Below, piece by piece: positions 1-7,806 of a DNA stretch of 64,000 nt. Below the pieces are notes generated by a model. It did not search any database. It was not told the origin of the DNA and saw only the letters and a program-made list of their open reading frames with translations. Where the stretch lies: positions 124,001 to 188,000 of the forward strand of contig NZ_JBNNIX010000003.1 in assembly GCF_050269735.1 (NCBI RefSeq), read 5' to 3'. A program made the translations under genes and the position numbers. Within the stretch, counting starts at the first letter, position 1. Every line of letters begins with the position of its first letter. This DNA is from Paenisporosarcina sp050269735. GTDB taxonomy: Bacteria; Bacillota; Bacilli; Bacillales_A; Planococcaceae.

Positions 1-459
1 GATACCGTTTAATTTTTCACGCAAGAATAAAATACGTTTTGCAGCGATTTCAATTTCAGTCGCTTGACCTTGTGCTCCACCAAGTGGTTGGTGAATCATA
101 ACTTCTGCATTTGGTAATGAATATCGTTTGCCTTTAGTTCCTGCCGCTAGTAAGAATGCGCCCATTGAAGCTGCCATCCCGATACAAATTGTTTGTACGT
201 CAGGTTTGATGAATTGCATTGTGTCAAAAATCGCCATACCCGCAGTAATACTTCCGCCTGGGCTGTTGATATAAATTGAAATATCTTTTTCTGGATCTTC
301 AGCTTCTAGGAAAAGTAATTGTGCAACAATGGAGTTTGCAACATTATCATCAATGCCGCTTCCAAGCATAATCACGCGGTCTTTTAATAAACGTGAGTAA
401 ATGTCATAAGCGCGCTCTCCGCGGCTTGTTTGTTCAATAACTGTAGGAATTAAATTCAT
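1..459 (-). CDS. clpP: ATP-dependent Clp protease proteolytic subunit (partial, 3' end cut)
   Basis: Serine protease subunit that, with ClpC/ClpX ATPases, degrades unfolded and regulatory proteins in the cytosol. The visible 153 codons start MNLIPTVIEQTSRGERAYDI and carry the catalytic serine motif GMAASMGAFLLAAG and the histidine motif MIHQPLGGAQG, both typical of ClpP. The end with the catalytic Asp lies beyond the left edge. The ATG at 457-459 has a GGGGGC ribosome site 8-9 bases upstream. The promoter overlaps a CtsR operator (534-564), so heat and protein stress control is expected, as known for clpP in Bacillus. Next to it is a tRNA-Arg gene, as in B. subtilis (trnQ-Arg). Confidence 0.97.
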   Translation of the reverse strand, partial: MNLIPTVIEQTSRGERAYDIYSRLLKDRVIMLGSGIDDNVANSIVAQLLFLEAEDPEKDISIYINSPGGSITAGMAIFDTMQFIKPDVQTICIGMAASMGAFLLAAGTKGKRYSLPNAEVMIHQPLGGAQGQATEIEIAAKRILFLREKLNGI

Positions 460-533
460 TGAAATTGCCCCCTTCAAGCTTTTATAATTTTCGTACATCC
501 CGAGTATCATCTGTTGTACTCGGTTGTTCCTTT

Positions 534-564
534 ATCATATACAAGTTGGTCAAGGAAGGTCAAA
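534..564 (-). promoter_or_regulatory. clpP promoter with overlapping CtsR operator
   Basis: Reading leftward, a -35 TTGACC (558-563) and a -10 TATGAT (534-539) lie 18 bases apart. On the plus strand 548-564 reads GGTCAAGGAAGGTCAAA, a tandem heptad that differs at one position from the known CtsR consensus (A/G-GTCAAA-NAN-A/G-GTCAAA). It covers the -35 box, so CtsR binding would block transcription. The leader also holds a 7-bp hairpin (CCGAGTA/TACTCGG, 500-524). Confidence 0.8.
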
Positions 565-586
565 TATTATGCATAAAAAAGTACAG

Positions 587-615
587 TTGAATTGTTTTCC
601 TTCTCTTTGTATAAT
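587..615 (+). promoter_or_regulatory. tRNA-Arg promoter
   Basis: A TTGAAT -35 (587-592) and a TATAAT -10 (610-615) are 17 bases apart, directly upstream of the tRNA at 629. This is a near-consensus vegetative promoter. Confidence 0.75.
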
Positions 616-628
616 AGGTAAGTCGCCT

Positions 629-700
629 GCCCTCGTGGTGCAATGGATAACACGTAAGATTCCGGTTCTTGAGATGGGGGTTCGATTCCCTCCGAGGGCG
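629..700 (+). tRNA. tRNA-Arg (anticodon CCG)
   Basis: A full cloverleaf can be folded by hand: acceptor GCCCTCG/CGAGGGC (629-635 with 693-699), a 3-bp D stem, an anticodon stem 655-659/667-671 with loop TTCCGGT so that 662-664 is the anticodon CCG (reads CGG, arginine), a 5-bp T stem with loop TTCGATT, and discriminator G700. CCA is not encoded. It has its own promoter and terminator. The B. subtilis trnQ-Arg gene also sits beside clpP. Confidence 0.95.
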
Positions 701-711
701 TCAAAAATAAG

Positions 712-751
712 CCGCACCATACGTTTTCTATACGTATGGTGCGGTTTTTTT
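712..751 (+). terminator. Terminator of tRNA-Arg
   Basis: A 12-bp perfect stem (CCGCACCATACG with CGTATGGTGCGG, 712-723 and 733-744) is followed by seven T. Confidence 0.92.
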
Positions 752-876
752 ATATTAACTCAGGCAATTGTTCACATTAAGATTGGAATTCTGCCTTATG
801 AATGGTGTTCATGTGGCCACTAACCACCATTGTTACAACTTTTTATTTACTTTACTGAATAAGAATCTTCACCAAA
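752..876. other. Intergenic, nothing recognised
   Basis: Between the tRNA terminator and the gene relic at 877 I see no open frame with a ribosome site, no strong hairpin and no promoter. Confidence 0.4.
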
Positions 877-1041
877 TCATGATCTGAAATTTAACCGTTT
901 TAACATAATTGCGGTTAATCCAATTGCTTCGGATTCTGTCAGCAATCCATCCTCAGCCTTTTTCTCCCAATGATCGGATTCAATTATTCCCTATTCTTCA
1001 CACGCCTTGACCAACAAAGCCTTGTAAGAGAAACTGGGATT
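877..1041 (-). pseudogene. Relic of a small unknown protein gene
   Basis: Reading leftward from 1041, one frame of 55 codons reads like real protein (NPSFSYKALLVKACEE, stop, GIIESDHWEKKAEDGLLTES, then a LTAIMLKRLNFRS end and TGA at 877-879). The only internal break is a TAG at codon 17 (991-993). There is no start codon or ribosome site on the upstream side; the crh terminator sits there instead. Amino-acid composition (acidic, helical, no low complexity) argues that this is the decayed end of a gene and not chance. I do not recognise the family. Confidence 0.45.
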
Positions 1042-1053
1042 TAAAAATTCCCA

Positions 1054-1083
1054 CAAAAAAAACCTTCGACCGATGTCGGAGGC
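1054..1083 (-). terminator. Terminator of the yvcI-crh operon
   Basis: Reading leftward, an 8-bp stem (1063-1070 with 1075-1082, one G-T pair) is followed by eight T. It ends the leftward operon whose last gene is crh. Confidence 0.85.
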
Positions 1084-1091
1084 TTTGTAAA

Positions 1092-1349
1092 TTATTCTTC
1101 TTTTTGAATCATGGCGATTAGTCCTTCAACCGCTTTTTCTTCATCTGATCCTTCAGCACTGATTGTAACTGATGATCCTTTGCTGATGGCCAAGCTCATA
1201 ATGCCCATGATACTTTTTGCATTAACTTTTTTATCGTCTTTTTGCAAATATACATCTGCTTGGTAGCGATTTGCTTCTTGCACAAAAAGAGCAGCTTGTC
1301 TTGCCTGCAATCCAGATTTTAATTCCACTAGCACTTGATTTTCCGTCAT
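1092..1349 (-). CDS. crh: HPr-like catabolite repression protein Crh
   Basis: 85-residue HPr paralogue. Gln15 replaces the catalytic histidine of HPr (SGLQARQ), so it cannot carry sugar-transport phosphate, while the regulatory Ser46 is kept (NAKSIMG), the site phosphorylated by HprK so that Crh acts as a co-repressor of CcpA. The start at 1349 is chosen because GGGGGC lies 8-9 bases upstream; an ATG 7 codons earlier lies on the other side of that site. It is the last gene of the yvcI-rapZ-yvcK-whiA-crh operon, as in B. subtilis; hprK is also in this window at 17375. Confidence 0.93.
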   Translation of the reverse strand: MTENQVLVELKSGLQARQAALFVQEANRYQADVYLQKDDKKVNAKSIMGIMSLAISKGSSVTISAEGSDEEKAVEGLIAMIQKEE

Positions 1350-1422
1350 TCGTTCTTGCCCCCTAAACATTGTGCGTTCATGTATTGTTTTTTATGTTAG
1401 CTGAAATGAGCCATTCTCACAA

Positions 1423-2379
1423 CTATCTTTTCACTTTATCGAACGCTACTCCACCACGAAGTCCATCAGCGATTTCATCAAGCTTACGCAATCTGTGATT
1501 TATGCCTGATTTACTAATTGTCCCCGCAGAGACCATTTCGCCTAACTCTTTCAAAGTCACATCTGTATACTCTACGCGTAACCGGGCTACTTCCCGCAAC
1601 TTTTCAGGCAATTGGTCAATTCCGATAACATTATCTATATAACGAATATTTTCCACTTGTCTTATAGATGCACCAATCGTTTTGTTAAGATTGGCTGTTT
1701 CACAATTAACGAGGCGATTTACGCTATTTCTCATATCACGGATGATGCGAACGTCTTCAAATTTCAACAATGCGTGGTGAGCACCTGTAATACTTAAGAA
1801 ATCTGAGATTTTTTCAGCTTCCTTCAAATAGGTTACAAAGCCCTTTTTACGTTCAATCGTTTTGGCATTTAATCCAAAACCATTCATTAAATCGACAAGC
1901 GCATCACTATGGTCTTTATATAGAGAATACACTTCCAAATGGTAAGCAGATGTTTCAGGATTGTTTACTGATCCACCTGCTAGGAATGCCCCTCGCAAAT
2001 ACGCACGCTTACAACAATTTTTTTTGACCAGGTCAGCCGAGATTGTATGATTGAACTGAAAATCTTCTGTAATGATCTTCAGATTTTCTAGCAAAGCTTT
2101 TGCCCCATCACGGACGCGACAAATATATACATTGTTCTTTTTTAATCGCATTTTTTTTCGTACCAATAGTTCTACTTGGTACGGATATAATTCTTTCATT
2201 AACGTATACAGACGTCTTGCAATTGCTGCGTTCTCTGTCTGTACATCCAAACTCAAACTTCGGTTAGCAAATGAAAGTGCACCATTCATGCGGATTAGTG
2301 CAGAAAGTTCTGCTTTCGCGCAACAAGGCGTTATGTCAGCTTGCGTCATTTCTTTTTTCGTTTCAGATGCAAATGACAT
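1423..2379 (-). CDS. whiA: WhiA DNA-binding protein
   Basis: 318-residue WhiA family protein: an N-terminal domain related to LAGLIDADG homing endonucleases (with the segment LRGAFLAGGSVNNPETSAYH near residues 130-150) and a C-terminal helix-turn-helix (LREVARLRVEYTDVTLKELG and SKSGINHRLRKLDEIA). In B. subtilis it binds the nucleoid and affects cell division and chromosome segregation; in Streptomyces it controls sporulation. Good ribosome site (AAAGGGGGAAA). It lies between yvcK and crh in the conserved order. Confidence 0.95.
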   Translation of the reverse strand: MSFASETKKEMTQADITPCCAKAELSALIRMNGALSFANRSLSLDVQTENAAIARRLYTLMKELYPYQVELLVRKKMRLKKNNVYICRVRDGAKALLENLKIITEDFQFNHTISADLVKKNCCKRAYLRGAFLAGGSVNNPETSAYHLEVYSLYKDHSDALVDLMNGFGLNAKTIERKKGFVTYLKEAEKISDFLSITGAHHALLKFEDVRIIRDMRNSVNRLVNCETANLNKTIGASIRQVENIRYIDNVIGIDQLPEKLREVARLRVEYTDVTLKELGEMVSAGTISKSGINHRLRKLDEIADGLRGGVAFDKVKR

Positions 2380-2405
2380 AGGTATTTCCCCCTTTCGAGC
2401 GAAAG

Positions 2406-3398
2406 TTAGATAAATGTTTGCTTGATTGCATTTTCCTTATCTTCCGCATAATGGACCAACCATTCGGCAACTTTAGTTGCTTCATGGCGAATGGCTCCAT
2501 CCTGAATGGTCGCTATATCTTTTTTGACCACTGTTATTCCTAATTGATTTAATCGTGATTCATCATAACTCACCGGCATGGACTGTTCTTGTTCATAAAT
2601 TTTTTGAACGGATAAAGGAACTTCATCCGTATTCAATAATATCGTTTGGATAAAAGGAGCTCCCATATGCAACATCAACGCTCGGACATGATCAGCCGCT
2701 GAATAATCCATCGTCTCTCCTGCCTGTGTCATTAAGTTGCAAATGTATACGTTTGGTGCCTTCGATTGTAGTATCGCTTTTTGAATTCCTTGAACCAATA
2801 AATTGGGCAAAATACTAGTATATAAACTTCCAGGTCCAAATACGAGTAAATCAGCTTTTCTGATAGCTTTTATCGTATCAGGAAGAGGTTCCACATCGTT
2901 AGGTGTCAAAAAGACACGATGGATTCGTTGATTATATGTTGGAATTTTAGATTCCCCTGTAACAATGGTACCATCGTCCAGTTCTGCATGAAGTGTGATG
3001 GTCTGATTCGCGGCTGGCAACACGGTGCCATGAACATTAAGTACGCGACTCATTTCCCGAATCGCATGTGAGAAGTCTCCAGTTATATCTGTCAACGCCG
3101 TTAACATTAAATTCCCAAGGGAATGTCCACCCAAATCATCAGATTGACTAAATCGATATTGGAACATTTCTTCAACTAAAGGCTCGACATCTGATAATGC
3201 AGCCATTACTTTACGAATATCTCCCGGAGGTGGAATATCATAATCGTCGCGGAGACGACCTGAGCTCCCTCCGTCATCTGCAACCGTAACAATTGCAGTG
3301 ATATCGACCGGGAATTTCTTTAATCCCCGCAGTAACGTGGACAGACCCGTTCCCCCGCCGATTATGACGATTCGCTTCCGACGTTTGGAACGTGCCAT
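2406..3398 (-). CDS. yvcK: Gluconeogenesis factor YvcK/MgfK family
   Basis: 330-residue CofD-like/YvcK protein. The N-terminus has a basic run followed by IVIIGGGTGLSTLLRGLK, a UDP-sugar binding Rossmann start, then TVADDGGSSGRLR, both family hallmarks. B. subtilis YvcK binds UDP-GlcNAc, is needed for growth on gluconeogenic carbon sources and localises as a helix; it influences cell-wall enzymes. The gene lies 5 bases after rapZ and 27 bases before whiA in one operon. Confidence 0.94.
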   Translation of the reverse strand: MARSKRRKRIVIIGGGTGLSTLLRGLKKFPVDITAIVTVADDGGSSGRLRDDYDIPPPGDIRKVMAALSDVEPLVEEMFQYRFSQSDDLGGHSLGNLMLTALTDITGDFSHAIREMSRVLNVHGTVLPAANQTITLHAELDDGTIVTGESKIPTYNQRIHRVFLTPNDVEPLPDTIKAIRKADLLVFGPGSLYTSILPNLLVQGIQKAILQSKAPNVYICNLMTQAGETMDYSAADHVRALMLHMGAPFIQTILLNTDEVPLSVQKIYEQEQSMPVSYDESRLNQLGITVVKKDIATIQDGAIRHEATKVAEWLVHYAEDKENAIKQTFI

Positions 3399-3402
3399 TC
3401 CA

Positions 3403-4290
3403 TCAGCCCTTTCTATGTTTAATATCGCGATGCGTTATTACAGTTTGATAGTCTTGTTGGAACAAGTTTGCATAGTACTCCGTAAGAGTTACGGATCGGT
3501 GTTGCCCGCCAGTACAACCAAATGCGATGACAAGCTGGCGTTTTCCTTCTCGTTTATATTGAGGAATCATATAAGTCAGTAAATCAGTCAGTTTTTCTAT
3601 TAACATTTGGGTTTCTGGCCATTTCAACACATAACCCGATACATCAGAATCCAAGCCGGTTTTCGGACGTAATTCTTCTATATAATAAGGGTTCGGCAGG
3701 AATCGTACATCAAACACCAAATCCGCATCAATCGGCAAGCCATGTTTGAAACCAAATGACATGACGTTTACGGTAAATGTAGAAATTCCTTTTGCAGAAA
3801 ACTCTTCTTGTATTTTTTCACGAAGATCTTTCGGTTTCAGGGTTGAGGTGTTGTAAATGAATTGTGCACGGCCTTTCAGCTCTGACAGTAACAAACGTTC
3901 TTTTGCGATTCCTTCCAAAGGCAAGCCTTCAGGAGCAAGCGGATGTGAACGGCGTGTTTCTTTGTAGCGTCTGACCAATGTCTCATCGTCGGCTTCCAAG
4001 AAAAGAATTTTAGGTGTACTCAAATTCCCTTTCGCCATTTCGTCCAGTGCACCAATCAATGAATCGAATAAATCTCCGCCACGCATATCCATCACCGCGG
4101 CAATACGATTCATGTCTTTTCCGGATTCCTTCATTAATTTTAAAAACGTCATTAATAGAGCTGGTGGCAAGTTATCAATACAGAAAAACCCTAGATCCTC
4201 GAAACTTTGAATGGCTACTGTTTTACCCGCGCCAGACATACCGGTAATGATGACAAATTCCGAATCTTGAGTTTGTTGTGATTCCATCAT
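3403..4290 (-). CDS. rapZ: RNase adapter / nucleotide-binding protein RapZ (YvcJ)
   Basis: 295-residue P-loop protein with Walker A GMSGAGKT at residues 17-24 and the RapZ C-terminal signature FGCTGGQHRSV. In Escherichia coli RapZ directs RNase E to a small RNA controlling glucosamine synthesis; in B. subtilis YvcJ hydrolyses nucleotides and affects competence. Its ATG overlaps the stop of the Nudix gene upstream (ATGA), which indicates coupled translation. Confidence 0.94.
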   Translation of the reverse strand: MMESQQTQDSEFVIITGMSGAGKTVAIQSFEDLGFFCIDNLPPALLMTFLKLMKESGKDMNRIAAVMDMRGGDLFDSLIGALDEMAKGNLSTPKILFLEADDETLVRRYKETRRSHPLAPEGLPLEGIAKERLLLSELKGRAQFIYNTSTLKPKDLREKIQEEFSAKGISTFTVNVMSFGFKHGLPIDADLVFDVRFLPNPYYIEELRPKTGLDSDVSGYVLKWPETQMLIEKLTDLLTYMIPQYKREGKRQLVIAFGCTGGQHRSVTLTEYYANLFQQDYQTVITHRDIKHRKG

Positions 4291-4766
4291 TGCTTCTCTC
4301 CCTCATATGACGCTTGTATATCTTCTTTAATTAAATCAAAATTATGGGTGTAAACAAAGGTACCGTATTGAACCCCTTTTCCTGAAACAGCAAATTGGAG
4401 ATTCGTCCGATCTCCTTCCGCCATCGGCAAATGTGCCAAGGCTTCCACTGGATGCCACTCCAAAATTCCTTCTTTTGTTACTTCAAACGGAATTCCTTCT
4501 AAGTCATTCGAGACAAATGTAAAGAGCATCCATTCATTTTCCATATCCGAATGTTCGTCATGAACGACCATCGTATAAACACCTTTTAGATGAGGTTCGA
4601 CAGGAACAGTATTGGTTTCTTCTTTAAATTCACGGATGGCCGCACTATAAATAGACTCTCCTGGTTCCATTTTCCCGCCAGGTGCGACGTACCAATTTCT
4701 ACGTGGTTTTTTCAATAAAAGCACTTGATGATTTTTCAAAACAATTAAGTTTGCTATACGTTGCAC
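4287..4766 (-). CDS. yvcI: Nudix hydrolase YvcI-like
   Basis: 159-residue Nudix hydrolase; the Nudix box runs GKMEPGESIYSAAIREFKEE and is intact (G-x5-E-x7-RE-x2-EE). The family removes nucleoside diphosphates linked to another group; the substrate is not predictable. I choose a GTG start at 4764-4766 with GGAG 8 bases upstream. A longer frame begins with GTG at 4796, but that codon has no ribosome site and sits right at the transcription start predicted from the -10 box at 4804-4809. The resulting N-terminus (VQRIANLIVL) matches the usual length of YvcI. First gene of the operon. Confidence 0.88.
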   Translation of the reverse strand: MQRIANLIVLKNHQVLLLKKPRRNWYVAPGGKMEPGESIYSAAIREFKEETNTVPVEPHLKGVYTMVVHDEHSDMENEWMLFTFVSNDLEGIPFEVTKEGILEWHPVEALAHLPMAEGDRTNLQFAVSGKGVQYGTFVYTHNFDLIKEDIQASYEGEKQ

Positions 4767-4803
4767 ATTCGACACTCCACATCCAAATAAACTCACTTAT
4801 TCT

Positions 4804-4833
4804 ATTATACAACTTTGAACGTGGGCATATCAA
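4804..4833 (-). promoter_or_regulatory. Promoter of the yvcI-rapZ-yvcK-whiA-crh operon
   Basis: Leftward -35 TTGATA (4828-4833) and -10 TATAAT (4804-4809), 18 bases apart. Its position decides the yvcI start codon. Confidence 0.75.
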
Positions 4834-4924
4834 AAAGTATGCAAAAAAAGAAACACTGAAAGCTTGATTTAAGTGATTGAATTGACAATGTTGCTTGTTC
4901 TAATCGAGGTGTATGTCGAGTCGA

Positions 4925-5030
4925 GATTGACTTCCATTCAGTCGAATTGAGTTTTATCCATTCAGGGTTAATTTGCGTCCGGTTAGGGACACTTTCTGCC
5001 CCGATACTCACTCCACTTCGCCATTTAATT
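4925..5030. repeat. Degenerate 21-bp periodic intergenic sequence
   Basis: The gap between yvcI and trxB (4834-5181) contains an imperfect tandem pattern. A CCrnTnA core recurs near 4934, 4958, 4979, 5000 and 5021, mostly at 21-base steps. Read leftward it stays open as seven-residue blocks (for example SVPNRTQ, INPEWIK, LNSTEWK). There is no ribosome site before it, so I do not call a gene. Apart from this the gap holds the yvcI promoter and the trxB terminator. Confidence 0.4.
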
Positions 5031-5040
5031 CGAAACGATA

Positions 5041-5083
5041 AAAAAGAGGCTGCTTCTTCGATTTGCACCGAAAAAGCAGCCTT
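5041..5083 (-). terminator. Terminator downstream of trxB
   Basis: Reading leftward, GGCTGCTT (rc of 5075-5082) pairs with AAGCAGCC (rc of 5049-5056), extended by TTCG/CGAA, and is followed by TCTTTTTT. It lies about 100 bases past the trxB stop. Confidence 0.75.
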
Positions 5084-5181
5084 TCAAAATGTTGCTATAA
5101 AAAGGGGGTCAATTTACTAACTTCACTATACTCCTTTATTGTTGCAAGGGTATTACAAGTGGATTAAAGAATGATTAAAAA

Positions 5182-6132
5182 TTAAGCCTTCATGCTTATT
5201 TTTTCATGTAATTCTTCAATATAATGCTGAGCAGCTTGAGCAGCGATGCTTCCATCTCCTGTAGCCGTTACAATTTGACGCAATGTTTTTTCACGTACAT
5301 CTCCGGCAGCAAAGATTCCCGGGATGCTTGTTTCCATTTTTTCATTCGTTAAAATATAGCCTGTTTCGTTCAGGATACCTAACTGAGCAAATGGTTTTGT
5401 TAATGGAAGCATTCCAATATAAATAAATACACCGTTTGCTTTAAATTCTTGTTCTGAATCATCTACTGTGGATGCCAATGTCACACTTCCGACTTTGCCA
5501 TTTTCATCGTTAATTGATTTTACAGTATGGTTCCAGATGAAATCGATTTTTTCATTTGCGAACGCACGATCTTGAAGGATTTTTTGTGCACGAAGTTCGT
5601 CACGACGATGAACAATCGTTACTTTGCTAGCAAAACGAGTCAAATATACGCCTTCTTCAACAGCTGAATCTCCGCCACCTACAACGACTAATTCTTTATT
5701 TTTAAAGAACGCGCCATCACAGACTGCACAGTAACTTACCCCACGTCCACCAAGTTCAGTTTCGCCTGGAATACCCATTTTCTTATATTCAGCACCAGTT
5801 GTGATGATAATTGAACGAGCTTTATATACTTTTCCACCAGCCTTGACGGTTTTGAATTCTTCTCCATCAATGATTTCCTGTACATCCCCGTATGCGTATT
5901 CCGCACCGAATTTTTTAGCGTGATCAAACATTTTCGTTGAAAGTTCAGGTCCTAAAATATGTTCGAAACCTGGATAGTTTTCAACTTCCTCTGTATTCGC
6001 CATTTGGCCACCTGGAATCCCTCGTTCAAGCATTAAAGTCGATAAATTTCCACGGGATGTGTATACAGCTGCTGTCATACCTGCAGGTCCTGCCCCAATA
6101 ATCAAAACATCATAAATTTTTTCTTCAGTCAT
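5182..6132 (-). CDS. trxB: Thioredoxin reductase
   Basis: 316-residue flavoprotein that reduces thioredoxin with NADPH. FAD motif IIGAGPAGMTAA near the N-terminus, redox pair CAVC at Cys135/Cys138, NADPH motif VVGGGDSAVEEG, and C-terminal FAD motif GIFAAGDV. Full length for the family. Ribosome site GGAGGT about 8 bases upstream. Follows the TPR gene as in B. subtilis. Confidence 0.97.
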   Translation of the reverse strand: MTEEKIYDVLIIGAGPAGMTAAVYTSRGNLSTLMLERGIPGGQMANTEEVENYPGFEHILGPELSTKMFDHAKKFGAEYAYGDVQEIIDGEEFKTVKAGGKVYKARSIIITTGAEYKKMGIPGETELGGRGVSYCAVCDGAFFKNKELVVVGGGDSAVEEGVYLTRFASKVTIVHRRDELRAQKILQDRAFANEKIDFIWNHTVKSINDENGKVGSVTLASTVDDSEQEFKANGVFIYIGMLPLTKPFAQLGILNETGYILTNEKMETSIPGIFAAGDVREKTLRQIVTATGDGSIAAQAAQHYIEELHEKISMKA

Positions 6133-6206
6133 TTAAAAAAACCTCCTAAACCCATTGTTCTCTCACAAATCGTATAAGATTCATGCATGTCGTTCAACTT
6201 TTTTGC

Positions 6207-7733
6207 CTAAGCATCAAAGAGTGGTAAAAATTGAATCAGTTCATTTACATATTTCGTTATGGTTGGCGTCGTTATCTCATAGCGTTCCGCGAGTGCTTTT
6301 TTGGTTACGCCTTGTGAACGTGATGATTGGAACATATAATCCGCAGCTGCTGCTAAAGCCTTAGGATTTTTAAAGGCATACCCTTTATCAATCCCACGTT
6401 CAATTAACACAAACCACATTTGAAAAAGGAATGATCCATCAATTGTTAAGGGATAATTTTTGCGATACAACACTTCTGTTGCTTCAACCGCTCGCAAAAA
6501 GGAGCGTTCAGCAATTTGGCTTGCTTCAAATTCATGTCCGAGAGCATGGGCCAACAACCATTTTTCCATTGTAGAATACGTTTCTACATTTACCCATTCC
6601 GGATGAGCGATGATTTCTTGTTTATGTGCAGTTTTTCCTAGCAAAAACAAACCAAACATTCGCTCACTGCGATACGCGTTTTCAAGCTTTTCTACTATAA
6701 AATCACGATTGTGCTCCATGCCATCTAACGAATCGCCTTCTTTTTGGTCAGCCCAAGGTTCAAGGCCTTCTTTTTCAGGATCGATTTGAATTAGTTGCTT
6801 CCAGTATTGGCGTGCTTCATTTTCATGTCCCGAAAAATAAGCGGAATGTGATAACCAGAAATAAAAGCCTGGGTCGCCTTCATAGCCTCGTTTTTGAAGA
6901 GAACGCAACCATTTATATGCCTCTTCATACTTACCAACCAATGCAAAAGTTGCACCGAGCTTGTAGCGATGTTCCAGCATATAAGGTTGAATTTTGACGA
7001 GTAAATTTAATAGATATGAGAGTTCCTGCTCATTTTTTTCGTAATAATGCACCACTGCCAAATTACACAATGCATGTAAATTACCTGTGTTTTCTTCCAG
7101 TACTTTGTGCAATAAAGCTTTTGCCTGATCGACTTCACCGATATAGAAATAAGCAAGGGCTAAGTTATTGTAAGCTGCCCAGAAATCCGGATTTTCTTCA
7201 ATCAGATTCTCCAAAACTTCGATTGCCTGTTCAAAGTTTCCTTGTTCCATCATTCGTCTGGCTTTTTCTTGTACGATTAAGATTTCACTTCCGAAATTAT
7301 CATCTTCAAATAATGGCCAATCTTCTTGTTCAGAGAAATCAATGATTTCCATCGCTTCCTCAGCGTATGCTCCCGTCATGTCCAATTCTATATACTTTTT
7401 GGCGAATTTGCGGGCATCAGAAAGAAAACCGAGGTGAGCGTTCACTTCTGCTAAGAAGAAAACAACTTCAGTTTCATTTGGGTCAAGACTGTGTGCACTT
7501 TGCAATAACTCCAGAGCATGGTCGTATTTTTCTACTTCCATTTCTACAATTGCGTATTGCATTAAAATAAGCGGATCATCTGGACTCAGTTCCGCTGCAC
7601 GTCTCAAATATTTATGCGCTTTTTCAAAGTGCTCCCGATTTAGAGCTACTAACGCTTTTTGATAATAATATTCGCCTGTAGGAAGGAACGAGACGATGTT
7701 TTCATTCGCGTGTTGTTTGTGTTTTTTCTTCAA
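6207..7733 (-). CDS. yvcD: TPR-repeat protein, YvcD-like
   Basis: 508-residue cytosolic protein with several tetratricopeptide repeats in the first 350 residues (for example ALVALNREHFEKAHKYLRRA, AYNNLALAYFYIGEVDQAKA). The C-terminus has a helix-turn-helix-like segment (TKKALAERYEITTPTITKYV), so a DNA-binding role is possible. Its position between hisIE and trxB equals that of B. subtilis yvcD, whose function is unknown to me. The start is TTG at 7731-7733 with GGAGG 6 bases before it. Confidence 0.85.
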   Translation of the reverse strand: MKKKHKQHANENIVSFLPTGEYYYQKALVALNREHFEKAHKYLRRAAELSPDDPLILMQYAIVEMEVEKYDHALELLQSAHSLDPNETEVVFFLAEVNAHLGFLSDARKFAKKYIELDMTGAYAEEAMEIIDFSEQEDWPLFEDDNFGSEILIVQEKARRMMEQGNFEQAIEVLENLIEENPDFWAAYNNLALAYFYIGEVDQAKALLHKVLEENTGNLHALCNLAVVHYYEKNEQELSYLLNLLVKIQPYMLEHRYKLGATFALVGKYEEAYKWLRSLQKRGYEGDPGFYFWLSHSAYFSGHENEARQYWKQLIQIDPEKEGLEPWADQKEGDSLDGMEHNRDFIVEKLENAYRSERMFGLFLLGKTAHKQEIIAHPEWVNVETYSTMEKWLLAHALGHEFEASQIAERSFLRAVEATEVLYRKNYPLTIDGSFLFQMWFVLIERGIDKGYAFKNPKALAAAADYMFQSSRSQGVTKKALAERYEITTPTITKYVNELIQFLPLFDA

Positions 7734-7741
7734 TTAATGCC

Positions 7742-7778
7742 TCCGAAAAAATAAAAAGGAACGCAATAGGTCCCTTTT
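7742..7778 (-). terminator. Hairpin and T-run between the his operon and yvcD
   Basis: Leftward, a 9-bp stem (AAAAGGGAC with GTTCCTTTT, one G-T pair, loop CTATTGC) is followed by TTATTTTTT. It can end the his transcript, yet it also lies inside the leader made by the TATAAT promoter at 7791-7799. Confidence 0.65.
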
Positions 7779-7790
7779 CAGTATCTCTCT

Positions 7791-7799
7791 ATTATAGCA
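7791..7799 (-). promoter_or_regulatory. Extended -10 promoter for yvcD-trxB
   Basis: Leftward TGCTATAAT, a perfect extended -10 element. No good -35 is visible, which extended -10 promoters can tolerate. Transcripts would start near 7785, before the hairpin at 7754-7778. Confidence 0.5.
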
Positions 7800-7806
7800 C
7801 ACAGGC

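Noticed and set aside
524..823. Open frame of 99 codons on the plus strand
   Set aside because: It runs through the tRNA-Arg gene and its terminator; no ribosome site.
4805..5068. Open frame of 87 codons, leftward, between trxB and yvcI
   Set aside because: It covers the yvcI promoter and ends in it, begins inside the trxB terminator, lacks a ribosome site, and its open state follows from the 21-base periodic sequence.
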